Of a DNA stretch of 64,000 nucleotides, positions 23,500 through 31,505 are shown in pieces. The stretch's first letter is position 1. The number at the start of each line of letters is the position of its first letter. The position numbers and the translations under genes are program-made. The stretch is from positions 2,852,001 through 2,916,000 of the forward strand of contig CP065006.1 of assembly GCA_016699695.1 (NCBI GenBank). The letters are read 5' to 3'. This DNA comes from Bacteroidota bacterium (GTDB taxonomy: Bacteria > Bacteroidota > Bacteroidia > Bacteroidales > UBA10428). The notes beneath the pieces were generated by a model. It was not told the DNA's origin. It saw only the letters and a list, made by a program, of their open reading frames with translations, and did not search any database.

Positions 23500-25386
23500 A
23501 TGAAAAGAATAGTCGGTTTCGTGGGTTCAGTTGTACTCATCTTTTTTCTTGCCCAATGCAAGCAGGGAACAACAACAATACAGTCGCAGAACAACCCGCC
23601 TACCTGGTCGGAAGATGCCATTTGGTACCAGATTCTGGTAGAACGTTTCAGAAATGGCGACACCAACAACGACCCCACAGCTGAGAGCCTGAGAGGCACT
23701 TATCCACACGAAGAAATCGCCTCCTGGGAATTAACCCCCTGGACCCAGCAATGGTATAAACCTGATCCCTGGTTTGGGAGTTTATCGGACAGCAGTTTTT
23801 ACAATTGTGTTTCGGCCCGGCGCTATGGAGGCGATCTGGCTGGTGTAATTGAAAAACTCGGTTACATGGCCCAACTCGGTATCAACGCCATTTATTTTAA
23901 CCCGCTTAACGATGCCCCCAGCCTTCATAAATACGATGCGGCAAGTTACCATCATATCGACCGTCATTTTGGCCCGGATCCAGTACTTGATGCCTCTATA
24001 ATGAAAGCAGAAAATCCTGGCGACCATTCGACCTGGAAATGGACTACTGCCGACAGTATGTTCCTGCAGCTAATTGATGCCTGCCATCAGCGTGGCATTC
24101 GGGTGGTGATGGATTATTCCTGGAATCATACCGGGATGAATTTCTGGGCATTTCAAGATGTGATGGAAAAAGGAAAACAATCGGCTTATGCCGAATGGTA
24201 CAAGATAGAAAGATTTGATGACCCGGCAACGAGCGAAAACGAATTTTTGTATGAAGGTTGGAGCCATGTGCGTGAACTTCCCGAGTTTAAGCGCACCATT
24301 ACCAATGAGCCACCTAAATATGCAGTCGGATACCTCGAAGGTAATTTCAACTCCGAAAGTTTAAAACAGCATATTTTCGATGTATCAAAACGCTGGCTCG
24401 ACCCGAACAACGATGGTGACCCTTCGGATGGTATCGATGGTTTTCGGCTTGATGTAGCCGGTGAAGTGCCTGTAGGCTTCTGGAGCGAATACAGAAAGGT
24501 GGTGAAAAGCATTAACCCCGAAGCTATTTTGATTGGTGAAATCTGGTGGGAACAATGGCCAGATCGTCTGCTCGACCCAGAACCCTGGTTGAATGATGCC
24601 TTCGATGCTGTAATGAATTACAGATGGTACAGAGCTGCCCGCGGTTTTTTTGGCCAGCAGGCCGATGCACTTTCTCCTTCTCAGTTTGTCAAACAACTCA
24701 ATTTTCTAAACCAGGGTATTTCGGAGGCCAATCAGAAAGCGATGATGAATATGTCTTCCAGTCACGATTCACCGCGTCTGTCCACATCGCTATATAACCA
24801 GGGAAAGTATAAAGACAGAGTTAAACTAATTGATAATAAGGATTATAAAATCGACAAACCTGATTCGGCTACACTTCAAATACAAAAAATGCTTCTGACG
24901 CATCAGTTTACCTATGTCGGAGCTCCACAGGTTTGGGCAGGCGATGAGTCGGGGATGTGGGGCGAGGATGATCCCAGCAACCGGAAACCTCTGGTTTGGG
25001 AGGACCTTATTTATGAAGCCGAAAATATTCATCCCCTGCTGGGCAACACAGCAAAAAGTGATGCGGTGGAGGTGGATATGGAGCTTCGTGCTTTTTATTC
25101 GAGTCTGATGCGTTTGCGTGCAACACGACAGGAACTCAGAAGTGGGGATGTGATTTTTCTAATTGCCGATGACAACGCATTGCTGTTGGCTTATTCGCGA
25201 AAACTAAACGAACAGGAAACCCTATGCGTGTTCAACCTCTCTTTTCAAGAACAAATGATTGAAATACCGGTGCGCACAAGCATGGCCTATAAAAGTGTGT
25301 TTCAATCTGAAATGGTTTTTTCGGGGCATGCTGATAAACTTAAAATAACTGTACCTGCCCGCACTGCAATGGTTTTGGTGAATTAG
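23500..25386 (+). CDS. Alpha-amylase family (GH13) lipoprotein
   Basis: The 628-residue protein has a lipoprotein signal (VVLIFFLAQC, Cys at 21) and a GH13 barrel beginning WSEDAIWYQILVERFRNGD. Conserved regions are visible: I, VVMDYSWNHTG; II, DGFRLDVAGEV with the nucleophile Asp; III, LIGEIWWEQW with the acid/base Glu; IV, SSHDSPRL with the transition-state Asp. A beta-sandwich domain C ends the protein (about 550-628). It resembles cyclomaltodextrinase/neopullulanase-like enzymes acting on alpha-1,4-glucans at the cell surface or periplasm. It is alone, not in a recognisable SusCD locus, and is preceded by a structured leader. Confidence 0.88.
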   Translation: MKRIVGFVGSVVLIFFLAQCKQGTTTIQSQNNPPTWSEDAIWYQILVERFRNGDTNNDPTAESLRGTYPHEEIASWELTPWTQQWYKPDPWFGSLSDSSFYNCVSARRYGGDLAGVIEKLGYMAQLGINAIYFNPLNDAPSLHKYDAASYHHIDRHFGPDPVLDASIMKAENPGDHSTWKWTTADSMFLQLIDACHQRGIRVVMDYSWNHTGMNFWAFQDVMEKGKQSAYAEWYKIERFDDPATSENEFLYEGWSHVRELPEFKRTITNEPPKYAVGYLEGNFNSESLKQHIFDVSKRWLDPNNDGDPSDGIDGFRLDVAGEVPVGFWSEYRKVVKSINPEAILIGEIWWEQWPDRLLDPEPWLNDAFDAVMNYRWYRAARGFFGQQADALSPSQFVKQLNFLNQGISEANQKAMMNMSSSHDSPRLSTSLYNQGKYKDRVKLIDNKDYKIDKPDSATLQIQKMLLTHQFTYVGAPQVWAGDESGMWGEDDPSNRKPLVWEDLIYEAENIHPLLGNTAKSDAVEVDMELRAFYSSLMRLRATRQELRSGDVIFLIADDNALLLAYSRKLNEQETLCVFNLSFQEQMIEIPVRTSMAYKSVFQSEMVFSGHADKLKITVPARTAMVLVN

Positions 25387-25506
25387 TAAAGCATTATTCT
25401 GTATTTAAAAAAAGCAATGCTAAAGGTATTCAGGTCTGATTTATATTTCAACTCTGTAAGGTAGTTGTTGCATTGTTTATTAAGGTATTTTGAAAATAAA
25501 AAGTGC

Positions 25507-25514
25507 TACATTTG
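25507..25514 (+). promoter_or_regulatory. Putative -7 promoter box of the corA leader transcript
   Basis: TACATTTG matches the Bacteroidota -7 consensus TAnnTTTG exactly. A TTTTG at 25488-25492 is nearby, but its spacing of 14 bases is shorter than usual for the -33 box. A start near 25521 would place the 12-codon leader ORF about 15 bases into the transcript. Confidence 0.5.
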
Positions 25515-25535
25515 TGCCACAATAATTATTTTAAT

Positions 25536-25574
25536 ATGGACGAAGGCCCGTATCATAAGAAACGAAAGTATTAA
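25536..25574 (+). CDS. Putative 12-residue leader peptide upstream of the second corA
   Basis: ATG at 25536 opens a short frame, MDEGPYHKKRKY, closed by TAA at 25572-25574. The acidic pair plus Gly-Pro directly after the start, followed by a basic tail, recalls the arrangement of E. coli MgtL (acidic/proline N-terminus, basic end), where low Mg2+ makes ribosomes fall off early. It stops 5 bases before the first arm of the hairpin switch. It is too short to judge by coding statistics; the claim rests on position and composition. Confidence 0.45.
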   Translation: MDEGPYHKKRKY

Positions 25575-25579
25575 TCTCC

Positions 25580-25623
25580 CTGTAAGGCCGTGAATGCTCC
25601 TTACAGAACAAATTGTAAGGAGG
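25580..25623 (+). promoter_or_regulatory. Mutually exclusive hairpins controlling the corA Shine-Dalgarno site
   Basis: Three segments compete. Arm a, CTGTAAGG (25580-25587), pairs exactly with arm b, CCTTACAG (25599-25606). The overlapping b segment CTCCTTACA (25597-25605) also pairs exactly over 9 bases with arm c, TGTAAGGAG (25614-25622). Arm c contains the Shine-Dalgarno AAGGAGG (25617-25623), 7 bases before the GTG start at 25631. Pairing a:b leaves the ribosome site open; b:c hides it. A ribosome on the leader ORF stop codon would cover arm a and favour b:c. Strong Shine-Dalgarno sites are rare in Bacteroidota, which adds weight. The inducing signal is unknown. Confidence 0.6.
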
Positions 25624-25630
25624 CAAGTCT

Positions 25631-26560
25631 GTGATAAGAATCTTTAAAACGTTTGGCGGCTATGTCGAAATAGCTGCATTGGAAAAAGGATGCTGGATTA
25701 ACGTTATTAATCCGTCTGGCGAAGAACTAAGAAGAATTTCTGAGGATTTTGGATTACCTGACGATTCCATCAACGATATATTAGATATGGATGAAAGGCC
25801 GCGGATAGAATTCGAGGACGATTGGACGCTGGTTATTTTACGGATTCCGATTGAAGTAAAAGATAATGGACTGCCTTTCGCTACTATACCACTTGGTATT
25901 TTTTTTACCGATGGTTTTACCCTTACCTTATGTTTACAGCATAATGAGGTTTTACCTATCGGGCAACCTCCGATATTAAGAGAACAGTATCGACATATTA
26001 GCGATAACATTAATTTTATTTTGCGTTTGTTTTTGCGTTCTGGTAGTTTGTATTTAAAATACCTCAAACAGATCAACCAGATGACTTCTGCAATTGAACA
26101 AGACCTTGAGAAATCGATTAAAAACAAGGAATTGAACAAACTGTTAAAGATGGAAAAATGCCTTGTTTATTTTATTACTTCCATTAAAGCCAATGAGATT
26201 GTGCTGGCAAGACTTCGAAATTCGAAGAAAATAGTTACCGAAATCAACGAAGATTTACTGGAAGATGCCATCATTGAAAACAAGCAGGCATTGGAAATGG
26301 CACAGATTTATTCCGATATTCAAAGTGGAATGATGGATGCTTTTGCTTCGGTAATTTCAAATAATCTAAACGTAGTGATGAAGCAGCTTACACTTATTTC
26401 TATCATATTAATGATTCCTACTTTAATTGCCAGTATTTTCGGCATGAATGTTCCTAATTTTATGGAATCGGCCCCATGGGCCTTGCCGTCTATTATAGCA
26501 GGTTCATTGCTGCTTTCGATAGGCGGGGTTCTATTGTTTCGGAAACGTCAATATTTTTAG
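25631..26560 (+). CDS. corA: CorA family magnesium transport protein (second copy)
   Basis: The 309-residue protein has the CorA layout: a cytoplasmic alpha/beta domain (residues 1-240, with EDDWTLVILRIPIEV and LGIFFTDGFTLTLCL) and two C-terminal membrane helices (MKQLTLISIILMIPTLIASI and ALPSIIAGSLLLSIGGVLLF). The filter loop begins FGMNVPNFMES. Mg2+ (possibly Co2+ or Ni2+) would pass down its gradient into the cytoplasm. It starts with GTG after an AAGGAGG ribosome site that can be masked by the leader hairpin. It is shorter than and only weakly similar to the CorA at 9318. Confidence 0.9.
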   Translation: MIRIFKTFGGYVEIAALEKGCWINVINPSGEELRRISEDFGLPDDSINDILDMDERPRIEFEDDWTLVILRIPIEVKDNGLPFATIPLGIFFTDGFTLTLCLQHNEVLPIGQPPILREQYRHISDNINFILRLFLRSGSLYLKYLKQINQMTSAIEQDLEKSIKNKELNKLLKMEKCLVYFITSIKANEIVLARLRNSKKIVTEINEDLLEDAIIENKQALEMAQIYSDIQSGMMDAFASVISNNLNVVMKQLTLISIILMIPTLIASIFGMNVPNFMESAPWALPSIIAGSLLLSIGGVLLFRKRQYF

Positions 26561-26582
26561 GATTTTGGTTTGCTGGATTTTA

Positions 26583-27044
26583 TTATTTCAAAGTTTCTTC
26601 TATTGATATAATTGTAGCCTGTCGGGCAATGAGTTTCCATCCATCGGGGCCTTGCTGCCACACATTTGTAAACCTCCTGGTGATTGTTTTGCCGGCATTA
26701 TCGCTTGTGCTTTTCGGTTCAATGGTTTCTGCACCCATCACAATAGCAGTATTCCCGAAAACTGAAATTTTATCAATTTTCCGGTCGAACCTTGTATAAT
26801 CTATCTTGCCGGTGCGTAACCGCTTCATGACCTCGTGATAGTCCACCAGCCTGTTTTCAGGATTATTTACCATTAAGCGTTCAGACATAATATTTGCAAG
26901 GCTCAGGGTATCGCCCTCCAGAATCGCTGTTCTTTCAAGTTCTTCGAGTTGCATAATGGTGAGTTCAGCTTCTTCCTGTGCAAGAAGGGTAATGGACATT
27001 AAAATCCAAAACATGCTGATGAAAACTACTTTAATATTTCGCAT
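26583..27044 (-). CDS. Exported NTF2-like / DUF4440-type protein
   Basis: The 153-residue protein has a Sec signal (VVFISMFWILMSITLLAQ) and a SnoaL/DUF4440-like cone fold: LEELERTAILEGDTLSLANI, with the DTLSLANIM segment where this family usually has D-x2-x2-l-l/ddf, and ITRRFTNVWQQGPDGWKLIA near the end. Function is unknown; the fold binds small ligands or catalyses isomerisation. The frame is open to 27122, but the ATG at 27044 gives the proper signal peptide. It follows the large ABC protein gene on the same strand after 82 bases. Confidence 0.7.
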   Translation of the reverse strand: MRNIKVVFISMFWILMSITLLAQEEAELTIMQLEELERTAILEGDTLSLANIMSERLMVNNPENRLVDYHEVMKRLRTGKIDYTRFDRKIDKISVFGNTAIVMGAETIEPKSTSDNAGKTITRRFTNVWQQGPDGWKLIARQATIISIEETLK

Positions 27045-27126
27045 GGGTTCGCTATTTTTTTTTACCAGTAATTTAAATTCGAAAAGTTTAGGTTTCCGGG
27101 CTAAGAGCTGCCATTTTTTCAATTAG

Positions 27127-30100
27127 TTATACATCCATTCTGCGGCTTCGGCTGGCCTGTAAGGCTTGCTTTTGTAAAATGGCTACAATTCTGTTATTGA
27201 ACCGCCTTAATCGTGAGTTCTCGAAATACCGGATTACTTTGTACAGGATATCGAAGTACAAGAGTGCAAACCATACCAGAGTGTTAAGCCAGATAAAGGC
27301 AATATTAAACCAGAAGGTATCGATGTATGTATTCCCGATTTGTTTCTTTGGAGCATAGAAGTGAGCCCTGCCGTTAGTGGAAAATGGCAGCGTAAAGATG
27401 GGGTCTTTATGTTTAATCACATGGTTATCGTACACAAAAAAGTGTTGAAGTTCTTTTTCATTCCGCACAATACGCGACAATTGAGCATTGGCATACAGGT
27501 TTTTAAAATTATTAAGGCCCACACTCGGGTCTATAGTGTTGTTTAGCTCCATGAATATCCGATCGTGCTGCTTCATGGCCGATCGGTATTCGTTATGGTA
27601 ATGCTGCCACAGATTGTCGAGCAAACCATTGATTTCGTGATAAGTCAGTTCAGAAAAATTTTCGATGGTCAACTGGTTCTCCAGATTTTTAATGGTGTTC
27701 TGGTCCAGAATTTCGAGCTTGGCAATTTCGTTCCTGAGTAATGTAATATCTGCCTGAACCTGAGCATATTGTTGCCGGTTGTTAATATGAGTATTTACCG
27801 AGTCGAGATGGTCTTTTAAAAAAGGTACAAGGTACGCCTTGATAAAGAGGGAGGAGCTCATTTTCATCTCGCTGTCGAAAAAATACTTTTGAAATTTATT
27901 GTCGCGGTACTGACTTACCACAAGGGCTTCATATGCCCAGCGCGATGTCATGGCATCGCCCACAGCTGGGACATTTTTGAAAGATTGAATCTTAGGGTTC
28001 AGGTTGTTAAAATCTACGACTACGCCGCTAAAAAGCAATTGTGGCACCAAAATTAAGGGAACAAGAATATAAATGGTCACTACAGATTTAAAACCCGATG
28101 AGATATTCATGCCAACCATATTCGCCCAACAGGCTGCTGAGAACAAAACGGAAAAATAGCGCCAGTTCATATCCCTTATTTCGAGTACATAACTGCTTAT
28201 CAGAACAAAAACCAAAGTTTGAAGAGCTGAAATTAGAAATAGCACCATCGTTTTAGAAAACAAATAACTCCACCGGCTAAGGTTCAGAAATCGCTCACGT
28301 TCCACTAGTTTTTTGTCGCGGTAAATTTCTTCTGCACTGATAATAAGCCCCAGAAACAGAGCCACAATAACAGACATGAATATAAAAGCAGGAATATTCT
28401 GGTTGAGCCCATACGAATATTCGGTTATCGTGCCAGCGTAATCGCGCGAACTTCGTGTGTATATGGTAAGCAAATAAGCCAGCACAGGAGCTTCGGCGAG
28501 TGTAATTAGAAGGTACTGCTGGTTTTTTAATTTTGCAAGCAGATCGCGTCTGAAATAGAGCTTAATCTGCTGCCAGCGTTTAGGAGTACTAAAATTTGTT
28601 TTCGGAGGTTTGTCGGGGTGCTCACGTTTGATGTTTCGTATAATGGGGTCGATACGATTCATATAAAGCTCGTACCATTCCTGGGGAGTTGTTTTCCGGT
28701 TGCGCGTCAGGCGGCCGTTCACATCAACCATACGACCCTCTACATTGCGCAGAATCTGTTCAGAGTTGATGTTACCACAGGTAAGGCATTCGCTGTTATC
28801 GGCATCGACATATTGGTTGGCATGTTTGAGGTAACTGATGGCATCGAGCGGGTTGCCGTACCAGATTACACGGCCTCCCTGGTCTACTACAAGAAGTTTA
28901 TCGAGAAGTTTGAAAATATCGGACGAGGGTTGGTGTATGTTGGCAAACACCAGTTTGCCTTTAAAGGTTTGTCGTTTTAACAGGTTGATAACCTTTTCGG
29001 AATCCATCGACGATAGGCCCGAAGTAGGTTCGTCCACAAAGAGTACGGCAGGTTCGCGCAACAGCTCAATGGCAATGTTCAGGCGTTTTCGCTGGCCACC
29101 ACTCAGAAAAGTATTCATCGAATCACCTACCCTGAGGTCGCGGGCTTCGACCAGGTCGAAGTCGACAAGGGCCTGTGAGATTATTTTGTTTATTTGCAGG
29201 GCAGGAGTGGTGCTAAAAGAGAATTTGGCAGCAAAATAGAGGTTTTCATACACCGTAAGCTCCTTAATCAGAAAGTCGTCCTGGGGAACATATCCAATAA
29301 GACCTCTAAGTTCTTCTGCATCTTTATGGATGTCGTAACCGTTAATTTTAATGGATCCGTGGTGTGGCTTAATTATACCAGCCAGAAGCTTTAGAAGAGT
29401 CGATTTGCCACTACCGCTTCCTCCAATGATGCCTATAAACCGACCCGATTCTTCGTTGAGGTTAAACCGTTTAATTCCATTTGGGCTGTTACCATACGAA
29501 AACTCTATTTCGTTGGCGGTAAAAACAAATTGGGTTTCTTCCGATTTTTTAATGAATTTACTGGCTACCCAAATATAATAGATAGCCCCAAATCTTTGGT
29601 TTTTAATTACCGATCCGGGCGCCCAAATGTATGATCGCCTGGCTTTAAGGTTGTGTCCGTTGAGTAAAAGTACTTCATCGCCTGTATATCTGAATACCAA
29701 TGTGTTGGTGGAGGGTATCAGCATTACTACAATATGCCCCCGCATTTTGTCGATGTATAGGTGCTTTACCTTTTTATTTTTAGGGGGCGCTGCCGAATTT
29801 ATAAACAACAAGTTTTCGGCATTGGAGATTCTGTCAAGGTCGTCGAATGTAAAATGCCTGGCATCGAGGTAGGCTTGCTCAGAAATATGCAGGTTTTTTG
29901 CAACTCTTTCTGTAAACTGAAACTGATATGCTGAATGTTGCCCTCCGCTGCTGATAAAATCCAACAGGTAGATAAGAATATAGGTTTTCTGGTCGCTTTC
30001 AAGTTCTTCGTTGAGCTGGTTACACAGCTCGGTAACAGCTTTGGTTTTGATAATTCCCTGTTCCATCAGCTCGTCTTCGCTGGCAAAGCTTAAGTCGGGG

Positions 30101-30279
30101 TGATATTCTTTCAGGTATTTATCAAAGGCGTAAAGATATTTTTCTACCAATGAAGCAGCAAATTGTCTCTGCAGGTATTCCTGCACCACATCGCGCTTTA
30201 TGGTAGGTTCACCCTTTTCATTGACGTAAGCTACAAGCGCAAAAAGCCTCATTAGTGCCTGAAGAATCGACTCGTTCAT
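27127..30279 (-). CDS. Large ABCG-like ABC transporter, ATPase and permease in one chain
   Basis: The 1050-residue protein has an N-terminal helical domain (about 1-120), a beta-rich region (to about 255), an ABC ATPase and an ABC2-type permease. The ATPase shows Walker A GGSGSGKSTLLKLLAG, signature LSGGQRKRLNIAIELL, Walker B VLFVDEPTSGLSSMDS and switch His in ANIHQPSSD. At least six membrane helices follow (for example APVLAYLLTIYT, FIFMSVIVALFLGLIISAEE, LVPLILVPQLLFSGVVVDF), split by a long hydrophilic insert of about 190 residues before the last helix. The DEPTSGLSSMDS form is typical of the ABCG/White group. The cargo is unknown; such proteins work as dimers in the inner membrane. Confidence 0.82.
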   Translation of the reverse strand: MNESILQALMRLFALVAYVNEKGEPTIKRDVVQEYLQRQFAASLVEKYLYAFDKYLKEYHPDLSFASEDELMEQGIIKTKAVTELCNQLNEELESDQKTYILIYLLDFISSGGQHSAYQFQFTERVAKNLHISEQAYLDARHFTFDDLDRISNAENLLFINSAAPPKNKKVKHLYIDKMRGHIVVMLIPSTNTLVFRYTGDEVLLLNGHNLKARRSYIWAPGSVIKNQRFGAIYYIWVASKFIKKSEETQFVFTANEIEFSYGNSPNGIKRFNLNEESGRFIGIIGGSGSGKSTLLKLLAGIIKPHHGSIKINGYDIHKDAEELRGLIGYVPQDDFLIKELTVYENLYFAAKFSFSTTPALQINKIISQALVDFDLVEARDLRVGDSMNTFLSGGQRKRLNIAIELLREPAVLFVDEPTSGLSSMDSEKVINLLKRQTFKGKLVFANIHQPSSDIFKLLDKLLVVDQGGRVIWYGNPLDAISYLKHANQYVDADNSECLTCGNINSEQILRNVEGRMVDVNGRLTRNRKTTPQEWYELYMNRIDPIIRNIKREHPDKPPKTNFSTPKRWQQIKLYFRRDLLAKLKNQQYLLITLAEAPVLAYLLTIYTRSSRDYAGTITEYSYGLNQNIPAFIFMSVIVALFLGLIISAEEIYRDKKLVERERFLNLSRWSYLFSKTMVLFLISALQTLVFVLISSYVLEIRDMNWRYFSVLFSAACWANMVGMNISSGFKSVVTIYILVPLILVPQLLFSGVVVDFNNLNPKIQSFKNVPAVGDAMTSRWAYEALVVSQYRDNKFQKYFFDSEMKMSSSLFIKAYLVPFLKDHLDSVNTHINNRQQYAQVQADITLLRNEIAKLEILDQNTIKNLENQLTIENFSELTYHEINGLLDNLWQHYHNEYRSAMKQHDRIFMELNNTIDPSVGLNNFKNLYANAQLSRIVRNEKELQHFFVYDNHVIKHKDPIFTLPFSTNGRAHFYAPKKQIGNTYIDTFWFNIAFIWLNTLVWFALLYFDILYKVIRYFENSRLRRFNNRIVAILQKQALQASRSRRMDV

Positions 30280-30382
30280 GAATGGGTGTTTATTTTGTAG
30301 ATCGAATTTAGGAATTTTTAAACTGCCTTCAAAGAAACTCTTCTTTTCTTCTTGTGGATGTTTATGTGGGTATCTCTATTGT

Positions 30383-30420
30383 AAAAAAAAGCAGGTGATT
30401 CTTTCAATCGAATCACCTGC
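30383..30420 (-). terminator. Rho-independent terminator of the lipoprotein gene
   Basis: GCAGGTGATTC (30391-30401) pairs with GAATCACCTGC (30410-30420), a perfect 11-base stem with an 8-base loop. Read on the minus strand it is followed by eight T residues (A-run at 30383-30390). T-rich sequence on the plus side also allows action in that direction. Confidence 0.88.
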
Positions 30421-30453
30421 CAGATGCTTTTTTTTCCTTCCTGAAAGGGAAAC

Positions 30454-31272
30454 CTATTCTACCATTGTGGTACGAATGGTTTTTATGTTACTTGTAAGAG
30501 CAGTAAGTTGTTCCTGAGTTAGGCTACCATCGGTTTCGTCATAAAGGGCTTTTAGTTTGATGAGCGCCGATTGCAAAGTTTGAATGTATTGGTTGCTGGA
30601 AAAACGACCGTTTAATTCGATGAGCTTTTCAAGTGGTTTGCTCTGGTTGTAAATAATCTTTACCATCTCGGTATTGTTGTAGGTATCTTTTGAGATATGG
30701 GTTGCAACATACAAACCCTCGATGTAAAAGCCATTGGCCATTAGCACAGCAAGTGCCGGATCACTTTCAGCATAAAGAAATTTGTAGGTATCGTAAAAGA
30801 CATCAGTAGTGATTTTTACAAGTGAATCGACATCGGCAGCTTTTTGGCGTGTTTCTTCGCTGGTAAGTGTTTTATAGTCGATTTTAATACCCAGGTCATC
30901 CATCAGAATTTTGAGCACTTTGGTATAATTGTCGATGTCGTCTTTTTTATCAAATACTGTAGCGTAAGAAAGGTCGGCTGCATAAACTCCAAGGTTCACT
31001 GCTTTTACATTGCTGCTGAAATACTTTTCGATGGAGGCTACCGGGTTAAGAATGGTTTTATTGTATTTGGCCCCTATGTTTTCGAGCATTTGGTATACTT
31101 CCATAGGCTCGGGCAAAGGGAACACCATTTCTTCAATGCCTTCTTTTACTTCCTGTTGGCTCAATTGCTCTTCTGTTTCAACAACCGATTGATCTTTACC
31201 AGATTGTTTACAGGAAAAAAGCAGGGTGGCCGCTAAACAAAATAATAGGGTGGTTTTAAGATGTTTTTTCAT
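30454..31272 (-). CDS. Uncharacterised helical lipoprotein
   Basis: The 272-residue protein has a lipobox (LLFCLAATLLFSCKQ, Cys at about 21). The mature part is rich in Glu, Lys, Leu and Tyr and is likely all helical, with conserved-looking segments IGAKYNKTILNPVASIEKYF and NLGVYAADLSYATVFDKKDD. It resembles a widespread Bacteroidota lipoprotein without known function. The frame is open 12 codons further up to 31308; the ATG at 31272 gives the signal peptide MKKHLKTTLL. A strong terminator follows. Confidence 0.65.
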   Translation of the reverse strand: MKKHLKTTLLFCLAATLLFSCKQSGKDQSVVETEEQLSQQEVKEGIEEMVFPLPEPMEVYQMLENIGAKYNKTILNPVASIEKYFSSNVKAVNLGVYAADLSYATVFDKKDDIDNYTKVLKILMDDLGIKIDYKTLTSEETRQKAADVDSLVKITTDVFYDTYKFLYAESDPALAVLMANGFYIEGLYVATHISKDTYNNTEMVKIIYNQSKPLEKLIELNGRFSSNQYIQTLQSALIKLKALYDETDGSLTQEQLTALTSNIKTIRTTMVE

Positions 31273-31493
31273 GATAAATAAGGTTATAACCATTTGTAAT
31301 CGGCGCAAAGATACGATTTATTCTTATCGCTGCAGAAAGAGAAATTAAAAAATGCGAATATTTTGCCACTGCATATACATTCCGATGACAGATTCCAATT
31401 GCTTTTTTTGCCTCAAACCAAATTATCTACCGATTGCATTAGTCTATGTCTTTCACAGGTCGATTTTAATCTGTTCTCATACCGATTTTTAAC

Positions 31494-31501
31494 TATTTTT
31501 G
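31494..31501 (+). promoter_or_regulatory. Putative -7 box immediately before aspA
   Basis: TATTTTTG at 31494-31501 matches TAnnTTTG. The ATG of aspA begins 4 bases later (31506), so the transcript would be leaderless or nearly so. A good -33 box was not found at the expected distance. Confidence 0.4.
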
Positions 31502-31505
31502 CAGC

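Noticed and set aside
25387..25630. A known Mg2+ riboswitch (M-box) or mgtA-type leader before corA
   Set aside because: The region is short and lacks the conserved M-box helices; only the leader ORF and two alternative hairpins can be supported.
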